42,101 bases of DNA. Source: Akkermansiaceae bacterium. Its GTDB lineage: Bacteria > Verrucomicrobiota > Verrucomicrobiia > Verrucomicrobiales > Akkermansiaceae. Each line of letters opens with the position of its first letter. Position 1 is the stretch's first letter. Positions 26,426-34,359 of the stretch are shown in pieces. The stretch is from NCBI GenBank assembly GCA_903934285.1, contig CAIZNN010000080.1:1-42101 (forward strand). Direction: 5' to 3'. The translations under genes were made by a program, and so were the position numbers. Below the pieces are notes generated by a model that was given only the letters and a program-made list of their open reading frames with translations, searched no databases and was not told the origin of the DNA.

Positions 26426-26636
26426 GGCCGAGTCAAAGCCAGCAGTGGCCGCAGTGCAAGCGCCGAAAATGCTGCCTAATGAATGCCACAAGGCGGCGGG
26501 CGGGCGACATCTGAGGGGATGACCGCGCGAGTCAAACCCGATTGGGCGTGGCGGAAATTTGAAAAGAAACTGGAAAATCGTGGCTGGAACCGTAGAGCTA
26601 GTGGCAGCAATGGTTTTTTCAGATGATTCTCGCGCC

Positions 26637-29600
26637 ATGAACAAAATTCCCCACTCGCTCCGCCCCTGTGTCCTGGCCTTGGTGGCCGCGGTTTTCAGCA
26701 TGCAGGGGGTCCAACCGGCGCAAGCCGTCACTTGGGATTTTGCGGCGGCGCTGGCCACAGGACGGGATTCCCACACCCTGACGCCACTGGCCACCGGCAA
26801 GGTGCTGGTGGCCGGGGGGCGGAATACGGCCGGCACCGCCCTGGCGAGCGCGGAGGTGTACGATGCTGCCACCGACACTTGGACGGCGGCGGCAGCCCTC
26901 ACCAGCGCCCGCTACTGGCACACGGCCACCTTGTTGCTCAATGGCAAGGTGCTGGTGGCTGGCGGTTTCACCGGCTCCACGTCGCTCGCCAGCGCCGCTT
27001 TGTATGATCCGGCCAGCGGCGCGTGGACGGCCACCGGTGCCATGACGCAAGCACGCGACTCCTTCACGGCGACCTTGCTCGCCAGCGGCAAAGTGCTCGT
27101 CGCCGGCGGCTACACCGACAGCGGCATCACCGCCAGCGCGGAACTTTACGACCCGGCCACCGGCGTCTGGTCAAACGCCGGAACTCTAACCACTGCCAGC
27201 GCCAACCACACCGCCACCCTGCTTGCCAATGGCCAAGTGCTCGTCGTGGCTGGCGAACACAGTCCGGAAGTCGGCAGCGCACGGGCCGAGCTTTATGATC
27301 CGGCCAGCGCCACTTGGACGGCCACTGCGGCGCTGGACGCGCCCTGCTGCTATCACACCGCCACCTTGTTGCCCGACGGCAAGGTGCTCGTTGTCGGCGG
27401 GAAAGCCGATGACACCACGGCGCTGGCCACGGCGCAGTTGTATGATCCGGCCGCCGGCAGTTGGACCGGCACCGCAGGGCCGGGCGGCGGGCGCTTCGAT
27501 CACAGCGCGAATTTGTTGCCCAACGGCAAATTGCTGGTGCTCGGCGGGTATGACGACACCAGTGGGATGCTAACCAGCGCCGAACAATACGACTACCTCA
27601 CCGGCACTTGGAGCGAGCTGGGTTCACTTGCCACCGCGCGGATGGATCACACCGCCACTCTGCTGCCCAGCGGCAAGCTCCTCATTGTGGCGGGCTGGGA
27701 CGACAACAGCGGCTCGCTGGCGAGCTCCGAGATGCTCGATCCGGCCACCGGCTTTGCGGCCGCCACCGCAACCCTGCCGTCCGCGCGGGCGCGCCAAGCG
27801 GCCACATTGATGGCGAATGGCAAGGTGCTGCTGGCCGGCGGCTCTAACGGCTCGGCCCTCGCCACCACCGATCTCTACGATCCGGCCGCCGGCACTGCCG
27901 TCGCCGGCAGTCCGCTGGCCGCCGCACGCCATCTGCACACCCTCACCCAACTGCAAACCGGCCAGGTGCTGGTGGCCGGCGGCAACAGCGGAACCGCCAG
28001 CCTCACCAGCGCCGAAGTATACGACCCGGCCGCCGCCACCTGGGCCGCCACCGGGGCGATGGTGGGCAGCCGCGAACTCCACACCGCCACGGTTCTTCCC
28101 GATGGCAAGGTGCTCGTCGCGGGTGGTCAATCCGCCGGCACCTCCCTCGCCACCGCCGAGCTCTACAATCCATCCAGCGGCACTTGGACCGGTGCCACCG
28201 GCATGGGCAGTGCACGGCAGGAACACACCGCCACCCTTCTGGCCAATGGCAAGGTGCTCGTCGCCGGTGGCAAAAATGGCACAACCGCCCTGGCCAGCGC
28301 GCAGTTGTATGATCCGGCCACCGGCGCCTGGAGCGCCACCGCATCGCTGACCACCGCCCGCAGTGGGCACGCCGCCACCGTGCTGGCCGATGGCCGGGTG
28401 CTGGTGACGGGCGGCTTGGCAGGAACCACCTATCTATCAAGCTGCGAGATATATGATCCTGCCAGCGGCCTGTGGGCGGCCACCGGCGCGTTGGCCGGGG
28501 CCCGCAGTGCCCACACCGCGACCCTGCTGGCCACTGGCAAGGTGCTCATCGCCGGGGGTGCCAACGCCAGCGCCGCCCTGGCCACCATCGAGTTGTTTGA
28601 TCCGGCCACGGCAAGCTGGGCGGCCGGCGGCACGCTTGGCAGCCTGCGCAAGAATCACACCGCCACGCGGCTGCCGGATGGCCGGGTGCTCATCGCCGGC
28701 GGGGTGAGCGGTGCCATCTATCATGCCAGTGCGGAGTTATATGATAGCGGGCTGGGCTATCACAGCGCGTGGCAGCCGCAGCTCGATGCGTCGGCCGCCA
28801 CCCTCATGCTCGGCAACAATCTGGCGCTCACCGGCAGCGGCTTCCGCGGCATCTCCGGCGGCTCGTCCGGCACCACCCAGGATGCACCCGCCAACCTCCC
28901 CACGGTGCAACTCTACAACGTCGAAAGCGGCCGCAGCGTGGCGCCCGCCACCACCGGCTGGACCGACTCCTCGCTCGCCTCCGCCGCCTTTGTCGGCTTG
29001 CCGGCCGGCACCGCAATCCTCACCCTCACCGTCAATGGAATCCCCGGCGCCGTTCTAACACAAGTATCGAAGGCCGCCGCCGCCGTCAGCCTCAGCGGCC
29101 TCTCGCAAGCGGTGGACGGTGCCCCCAAGGAGGTGACGGCAACCACGACCCCCGCAGGGCTGGCAGTGACGGTCACATATACTGGAACGGGCTACCCGAC
29201 CTCGACCACGCCGCCCACCGCCGTGGGCACCTACACGGTGGTGGCCACCATCACCGACCCGAGTTACACCGGCAGTGCCACGGCCACCCTGGTTTTGAGC
29301 AACGCCACCCCGTTCATCGCCGGCACGGCGCTGGGCACAACCCGCCGCTATCATACCGCCACCTTGCTGAACAATGGCAAGATCCTGGTGGCCGGCGGGC
29401 ATAACGGCCTCGTTCTTGCCACCGCGGAGTTATATGATCCTGCGACCGGAGTCTGGACCACCACCGGCTCGCTGCTTGCGGCACGTTATAACCATACCGC
29501 CACCCTGTTGCCCAATGGCAAGGTCCTGGTAACCGGAGGGGCCGGACCCGCTTCGCTTGCCAGTGCGGAGTTGTATGATCCGGCCACCGGAACTTGGAGT

Positions 29601-32093
29601 ATTACCGGAACCATGCTTGTTGCCCGCACCAACCACACCGCCACCCTGTTGATCGATGGCAAGGTGTTGGTGGCCGGCGGCCAAACCATCGGCAGCGCCT
29701 TTCTCCTGAGTGCGGAGTTGTATGATCCGGTCGCCGGGACCTGGGCCCTAACTGGATCGATGCCCAACGCGCATTACACTCACGCCGCCGCCCTGCTGCC
29801 CGACGGCAAGGTGTTGGTGACCGGCGGCATGGGGGGGCCGTCCAGCATCAGCAACACCCTGCTGGCCAAAACCGAGTTATATGATCCGGCCACAGGCGCA
29901 TGGACCGCCAAGGGCGACATGATAACCGCCCGGCAATTCCACAGCGCCACCCTGTTGCCCAATGGCAAGGTGCTCGTCGCGGGAGGCTGGGGCGGCAACC
30001 CGAACCTGCCGTTTGTCAGTGCCGAGTTATATGATTCCGGCGCCGGCACCTGGACGGCAACCGCCGGCATGAAAAGCGGGCGCTACTATCACACCGCCAC
30101 CCTGCTGCCCAATGGCCGGGTGCTGCTGGCCGGCGGCAAAGGCGTTGTGCTCGCGGTTCCCGGCGCGCTCGCCAGCGCCGATATCTACAATCCGGCCAAC
30201 GGCACCTGGGCGGCGGTGACCGGTTCGCTCGTCGCCAAGCGCTACGACCACACCGCCACCCTCCTGGCCACCGGCAAGGTGGTGATTGCCGGCGGCTTCA
30301 GCGGCGCCAATCCGGTGCTGGGCACCGTCGAGTCATATGATACGGCGCTGGGCACATGGTCGGCCAGCGCGGCGGCGGGCACTGCCCGCAGCCGCCACAC
30401 CGCGACGTTGTTGCCGGATGGGCGGGTGCTGGCGGCCGGTGGCTGGGATGGCACCACCACCCATGCCGGCAGCGAGCTGCACAATCCGGCCACCGGGGCG
30501 TGGGCACCCGGCACGGCGCTGCTCACCGCCCGGCGCGACCACACCGCCACCCTTCTAACCAACGGCAAGGTGCTCGTCGTAGGCGGGCGCGACAGCGCGG
30601 CCCTGGCCAGCGCGGAGATCTATAATCCGACGGTGGGGACCTGGGCCGCGGCGGGCAGCCTGGGCAGCGCGCGCTACCTGCACACCGCGACGTTGTTAGC
30701 CGATGGCAAGGTGCTCATTGCCGGCGGCCACAATGCCGGCGGCGCGCTGGTCAGCGCGGAACTGTATGATCCGCTCACCGGGCTGTGGTCGGTTACCGGA
30801 GCGCTGGCCGTCGCGCGCGATTCCCACACGGCGACCTTGCTAACCAATGGCAGGGTGTTGGTTAGTGCGGGTGACCATGGCGGGGTGCTGCTGGCGAGTG
30901 CGGAGTTATACAATCCCGCCACGGGCCTGTGGACCACCACCGGCAGCCTGTCCGGCGCCCGCAAGGGGCACGCCGCCGCGCTGCTGCCGGGTGGCAAGGT
31001 GCTGGTGGCCGGCGGCATCAATGGCGCCACCTATCAGAACAGCGGGCAACTCTACGATCCCGCCACCGGCAGCTGGGCTGCCACCGGGAATCTTGGCGGG
31101 GCCCGGGCCTATCATGTCGCCACCTTGCTGCCCAATGGCAAGGTGCTCATCAGTGGCGGCAGCGGCGCTGGCGGCGTGACTGACACGGCGGAGTTGTTTG
31201 ATCCGGCCAGTGCCAGCTGGCAAGCCACCGGCATGCTCGGCACCAAGCGTGAATCCCACACCGCCACGCTGCTGGCCAGCGGGCGGGTGTTGGCGGTGGG
31301 CGGCAGCGGCAGCGCCGGCGCCGGCGCCTTGAACACCGCGGAGACCTATGAGGTGGGCCTGGGGTTCAGCGCGGTATCCCAGCCGGTTCTCACCAGCGTG
31401 CCAGCCTCACTGGTGCCGGGAGCAAGCCTGACACTCGGCGGCACCCGCTTCCGCGGACTGTCCGGCGCCTCCGGCGGCAATGGCGCCCAGAACTCGGCGA
31501 GCGATTTGCCGGTGGTCCAGTTGCGGGCGCTGGACAGCGGCCTGACCACCGTGCTGCAACCGGCGAGTTGGTCGGCCAGCGCGTTATCGGTCGCTGCGGT
31601 CACGGGTTTTCCCGAGGGTCATGTCTTGGTGACGGTTTTCGTCAATGGCATTCCCGGCAGCTCGGCGATCATGAAAATCGCGAAGATCGATCCACCGCCG
31701 TATGAGATTTGGAAGCGGAGCAAATTCAGCACCGGCGAGCTGGCAGACCCGGTGATTAGCGGCGACACCGCCGATTCCGACCACGACGGCGTCATCAACC
31801 TGATGGAGTATGCCCAGGCGCTCGAGCCCAAGCTCAGCGACGCCGCCGGCCAGCCCGCTGCCGGCCAGCACGATGGCTATCTAACCATGACGTATCGTTT
31901 GAACAAGCAAGCCACGGATGTGCTCATCCTCGTGGAGGCGAGCAGCGATCTAACTGAAGGCTCGTGGTTCCCGGTGGCGGTGGAGACCGGCCGCCTCGAC
32001 ATGGGTGGCTACTGGCTGGTGACGGTAAGGGACGGCGCGTTGCTCACCAGCGCCCCGCACCGCTTCATGCGCCTCCAGGTGAAGACACTCTAG
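26637..32093 (+). CDS. Giant secreted Kelch/galactose-oxidase-like protein
   Basis: An 1818-residue exported protein with a signal peptide ending Q-P-A-Q-A (about residue 30). Block one (about 30-700) has 14 Kelch motifs of ~48 residues, each with a form of LPNGKVLVAGG. A galactose-oxidase C-domain-like sandwich (about 700-810) and an MBG/Ig-like domain (about 813-890) follow. Block two (about 891-1570) has 14 more Kelch motifs, then a second sandwich (about 1571-1685) and a C-terminal module (about 1686-1818). That module has DSDHDGVINLMEYA, GYLTMTY and the end RFMRLQV. Seven Kelch motifs make one propeller, so four propellers are expected. The Cys and Tyr copper ligands of galactose oxidase are not evident, so a binding or structural role is likelier. 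The start at 26637 gives the signal peptide. Confidence 0.9.
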   Translation: MNKIPHSLRPCVLALVAAVFSMQGVQPAQAVTWDFAAALATGRDSHTLTPLATGKVLVAGGRNTAGTALASAEVYDAATDTWTAAAALTSARYWHTATLLLNGKVLVAGGFTGSTSLASAALYDPASGAWTATGAMTQARDSFTATLLASGKVLVAGGYTDSGITASAELYDPATGVWSNAGTLTTASANHTATLLANGQVLVVAGEHSPEVGSARAELYDPASATWTATAALDAPCCYHTATLLPDGKVLVVGGKADDTTALATAQLYDPAAGSWTGTAGPGGGRFDHSANLLPNGKLLVLGGYDDTSGMLTSAEQYDYLTGTWSELGSLATARMDHTATLLPSGKLLIVAGWDDNSGSLASSEMLDPATGFAAATATLPSARARQAATLMANGKVLLAGGSNGSALATTDLYDPAAGTAVAGSPLAAARHLHTLTQLQTGQVLVAGGNSGTASLTSAEVYDPAAATWAATGAMVGSRELHTATVLPDGKVLVAGGQSAGTSLATAELYNPSSGTWTGATGMGSARQEHTATLLANGKVLVAGGKNGTTALASAQLYDPATGAWSATASLTTARSGHAATVLADGRVLVTGGLAGTTYLSSCEIYDPASGLWAATGALAGARSAHTATLLATGKVLIAGGANASAALATIELFDPATASWAAGGTLGSLRKNHTATRLPDGRVLIAGGVSGAIYHASAELYDSGLGYHSAWQPQLDASAATLMLGNNLALTGSGFRGISGGSSGTTQDAPANLPTVQLYNVESGRSVAPATTGWTDSSLASAAFVGLPAGTAILTLTVNGIPGAVLTQVSKAAAAVSLSGLSQAVDGAPKEVTATTTPAGLAVTVTYTGTGYPTSTTPPTAVGTYTVVATITDPSYTGSATATLVLSNATPFIAGTALGTTRRYHTATLLNNGKILVAGGHNGLVLATAELYDPATGVWTTTGSLLAARYNHTATLLPNGKVLVTGGAGPASLASAELYDPATGTWSITGTMLVARTNHTATLLIDGKVLVAGGQTIGSAFLLSAELYDPVAGTWALTGSMPNAHYTHAAALLPDGKVLVTGGMGGPSSISNTLLAKTELYDPATGAWTAKGDMITARQFHSATLLPNGKVLVAGGWGGNPNLPFVSAELYDSGAGTWTATAGMKSGRYYHTATLLPNGRVLLAGGKGVVLAVPGALASADIYNPANGTWAAVTGSLVAKRYDHTATLLATGKVVIAGGFSGANPVLGTVESYDTALGTWSASAAAGTARSRHTATLLPDGRVLAAGGWDGTTTHAGSELHNPATGAWAPGTALLTARRDHTATLLTNGKVLVVGGRDSAALASAEIYNPTVGTWAAAGSLGSARYLHTATLLADGKVLIAGGHNAGGALVSAELYDPLTGLWSVTGALAVARDSHTATLLTNGRVLVSAGDHGGVLLASAELYNPATGLWTTTGSLSGARKGHAAALLPGGKVLVAGGINGATYQNSGQLYDPATGSWAATGNLGGARAYHVATLLPNGKVLISGGSGAGGVTDTAELFDPASASWQATGMLGTKRESHTATLLASGRVLAVGGSGSAGAGALNTAETYEVGLGFSAVSQPVLTSVPASLVPGASLTLGGTRFRGLSGASGGNGAQNSASDLPVVQLRALDSGLTTVLQPASWSASALSVAAVTGFPEGHVLVTVFVNGIPGSSAIMKIAKIDPPPYEIWKRSKFSTGELADPVISGDTADSDHDGVINLMEYAQALEPKLSDAAGQPAAGQHDGYLTMTYRLNKQATDVLILVEASSDLTEGSWFPVAVETGRLDMGGYWLVTVRDGALLTSAPHRFMRLQVKTL

Positions 32094-32137
32094 CGAGGCG
32101 GCGCCTCAGACCCAAGACCACAAGACGGCTCGGCTGA

Positions 32138-32407
32138 GCTCGCCGCACGCCCACGACGCAAGACGCCAGCCTGGAGACCAGCGAGGCTTGGCGGCTCAAG
32201 GCAAGCTTCGCGGGCTTCCGGGACTACAGCTACATTGGAGCTGCCAGAAAATGCTTCGACGACTGGTGCCTGCCGGTGGCTCTTTCCGCGCTTGAAGCGA
32301 GGGGAAAAGTCGCCCGGAGGCTTGAGGACAGGCTGCAAGGGCTGCTCAACTATCTGAAGCACCGGATCACGGAAGCAGTTATATCAGTAACATGCCACGT
32401 GATGTAA
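32138..32407 (+). pseudogene. C-terminal remnant of ISL3-family transposase
   Basis: The open frame from 32138 reads A-W-R-L-K-A-S-F-A-G-F-R-D-Y, then K-C-F-D-D-W, then ARRLEDRLQGLLNYLKHRIT, and stops at 32405. L-x-G-L-L-N-Y-x-K-H-R-I-T is the hallmark C-terminal stretch of ISL3-family (DDE_Tnp_ISL3) transposases; S-E-G-x-N normally follows but is lost here. The N-terminal and catalytic DDE parts are absent. A palindromic repeat (gaggcggcgcctcagacc) touches its left side, right after the Kelch stop. It marks old insertion-sequence decay. Confidence 0.75.
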
Positions 32408-33095
32408 CTAACAGACTAACAGCCGCCGTCAGATCCTACCTTGTCACCCGGCATTCACCCCGTCCGAACCATTAACCAAAGCGAATCTTCGCACGAATTC
32501 TCGCATCGCACATGAAATGTTCGCATGAATCCTCTTTGTGCCTTCCATCTACCAGCCCCGCCGCCGTCATCGGCAAGGTTTTATGCGGGAGCCAGCTGGC
32601 GGGCTTGAACCGACTACTTGCTGATCCCGGATTTTGGCGGCAAACCGGTTTATCCTAGAAAGGTGTGGAATGTTGAGTAACTGCCCAATCCTCACCGCAA
32701 AGCCGCAAAGGTCGCTAAGGGACGCGGAGCCAGACAGGATTTTTCTCGATAACCCATTCCCCTTTGCGCCACTTTGCGCACTTTGCTCTCCGAACCGCCC
32801 TTTAGCCCCTCATGCGCAGCAACCGCGAAAAGCAATATTCCGGAGTCGGGGCAAATCGGATAAAGGGACAGAGATACAGTCCGAACGAACAGACCGGCAA
32901 CGGGTATTTCCTGGAAAAGGGCTTTGCTAAATCACTTGCCGATGCTAGACCCTTCTTCAACACGGACTGCCATGCTCAAGCAAATCTCAAAACGTTCGTT
33001 AATGGATTTTCGCAATAGGAAATCCGTGTGGAAGGATTGCGGATTCGAGCAAAGGATCGATGCCGTGGTAGATATTTCCCAAGCTGGAGACAAAC
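32408..33095. other. Gene-free accessory stretch
   Basis: No convincing gene is seen in these ~690 bases. Composition is less GC-rich than the core. The only structure recognised is the pair of GCAAAG-type arms at 32691-32790. Short open frames here lack protein-like patterns. Confidence 0.5.
32691..32790. repeat. GCAAAG-type imperfect inverted repeat
   Basis: The left arm near 32691-32721 repeats gcaaag-like units (ctcaccgcaaagccgcaaag). The right arm at 32761-32790 holds their complement (cctttgcgccactttgcgca). The arms pair imperfectly over about 25 bases around a ~40-base loop. Similar GCAAAG strings are dispersed in many bacterial genomes; the function is unknown. Confidence 0.5.
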
Positions 33096-33212
33096 ATGGA
33101 GAAGCTCAACCAAGACTTCCGCGAGTTTATCGGATTACTCGAAAAACATGCGGTTGAGTATCTAATAGTCGGTGGCTATGCGGTGGCGTTTCACGGGTTT
33201 CCCCGTCACTGA
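33096..33212 (+). pseudogene. N-terminal fragment of MNT-like nucleotidyltransferase
   Basis: A 38-residue open frame reads MEKLNQDFREFIGLLEKH, then Y-L-I-V-G-G-Y-A-V-A-F-H-G-F-P-R-H and a stop. V-G-G-Y-A-V-x-x-H-G-x-P-R is the start of nucleotidyltransferase-fold proteins in the MNT/AbiEii-like group, where T-x-D-L-D-x-W-V should follow with the catalytic Asp pair. That part is missing, so the gene is truncated and inactive. Such proteins often belong to toxin-antitoxin modules. A HepT-like fragment lies 5.6 kb downstream (38773-38955) but is of a different partner type, so they need not derive from one operon. Confidence 0.75.
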
Positions 33213-33438
33213 GAAAGCTGCTTGGCAAGGATTGATCCTAAATGCAAGAATGGAATTGGCTGGCGGCTGGCTCGCTGGCTCACTGCCAATCCATTCATTC
33301 CGGGTCAGAGTTTTTCCGCGCATAGGCGCAAAGTTTTTCAGAATCAAAAAATCCCGGTTTTTGGCAAAACGCTTTATTCGCGATTGCCAAGTATGGCTTG
33401 CCCGTGGACATGCTGAGGCAGCCGTCGGGCCCGCCGGT

Positions 33439-33520
33439 AACACAACCAACCGGCTTCGCAAAGGGCAATTGAAACATCCTTGAAATTGCTAGAAAAATAT
33501 ATTTTATTTTTCTCGACTCG
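33439..33520 (+). promoter_or_regulatory. Shared upstream element of PEP-CTERM genes, copy A
   Basis: Bases 33439-33475 match 37457-37493 with one mismatch; the common core includes aacacaaccaaccggc and tcgcaaagggcaattgaaac. An AT-rich stretch (ttgaaattgctagaaaaa, then tattttattttt) and the shared cgactcgggg (about 33514-33523) follow. The downstream ATG at 33568 is also preceded by the same words (actcatgaaac) as in copy B. It probably contains the promoter and untranslated leader; no classical -10 box is certain. Confidence 0.6.
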
Positions 33521-33567
33521 GGGGCGGGGGGGTGGCTAAAAAGCGGTTTTACGCGATTGTGATACTC

Positions 33568-34359
33568 ATGAAACTCCTAAAACCCCAAGCATTGATGAAA
33601 TCGAAAAACCCCACGAAACGGCCTAAGATGTTGCTCAATCAAGGACTGCTGACCGCGCTTGGCTCGGCCGTCGCGGCCACCCAGGCGGAGGCGACCTTGG
33701 TGGGTTTGGGAGGCTTCAGCGTTAGCGGCACCGACAACACACTCCTTGTAGCAGGCAGTGGTGTGCTGACGCTGAATCACCGGTCTTTTAGCAACTCAGG
33801 ATCCCCCGGAACCTCTGACGGATACGGGAACTATAGTGGTGGAAGTCCTGGGTCTCGAAATCGCACCGGTTCGGCCGTTGGACAGGCGATGGCCTCTGCA
33901 CGGAGAGGTGCGGCAGCATTCACGGTCGGCGCTGGGTTATTTACTAGCAGTGGCCCTCTGTCGAAAATCATTTTTTCTACCTATAATAGCAATAGAGGTA
34001 CTAACTCCGGTAACGCGGTGGACGGGAATGATAACTACATTCCAGTGAAATTCAGCGTCCCGGGCCTCAATTTAGGGAATCCTCTCTACGGCCTGGCCCA
34101 GGTCGGGTTCAACCAGGGAGACACGACGCTTCTCAACTTCTGGTATTCGGACAACGGCTCGGGAGTCCAGTGGGATGGCGCGCAGGCGTCGGAACTTGCT
34201 GCCATTCCGGAGCCCGGCAACTTGCTGGCTACCGGGATGTTGCTGAGCATGGCGGCCTTTGTGCGCAAGCGCCACCGGCGGCCGGACGCCCAATCGTTAG
34301 GCGCGCTTGCCGCCGGAGTGGGCGGGTTGATCGCCCGCGAGGATGAATCCGCCGCTTGA
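33568..34359 (+). CDS. PEP-CTERM surface protein with unusual C-terminal tail
   Basis: A 263-residue exported protein. The hydrophobic signal region (about 25-45, LLTALGSAVAATQAEA) follows a basic leader, and a Gly/Ser/Asn-rich beta-type middle is without known domain. The sorting signal starts near residue 213: IPEPGNLLATGMLLSMAAFV then R-K-R-H-R-R. PEP-CTERM proteins normally end a few residues after the basic cluster and are processed by an exosortase; here 24 more residues follow, including LGALAAGVGGLIARE. The last 17 bases overlap the phosphodiesterase gene, so the tail may have arisen by fusion. The start at 33568 is preferred because the same atgaaac context follows the upstream element at 37572. 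Confidence 0.8.
   Translation: MKLLKPQALMKSKNPTKRPKMLLNQGLLTALGSAVAATQAEATLVGLGGFSVSGTDNTLLVAGSGVLTLNHRSFSNSGSPGTSDGYGNYSGGSPGSRNRTGSAVGQAMASARRGAAAFTVGAGLFTSSGPLSKIIFSTYNSNRGTNSGNAVDGNDNYIPVKFSVPGLNLGNPLYGLAQVGFNQGDTTLLNFWYSDNGSGVQWDGAQASELAAIPEPGNLLATGMLLSMAAFVRKRHRRPDAQSLGALAAGVGGLIAREDESAA

Noticed and set aside
33439-33475. Sigma-54 promoter in the shared PEP-CTERM upstream element
   Set aside because: No TGGC-N8-TTGC-type pair was found with correct spacing in either copy.
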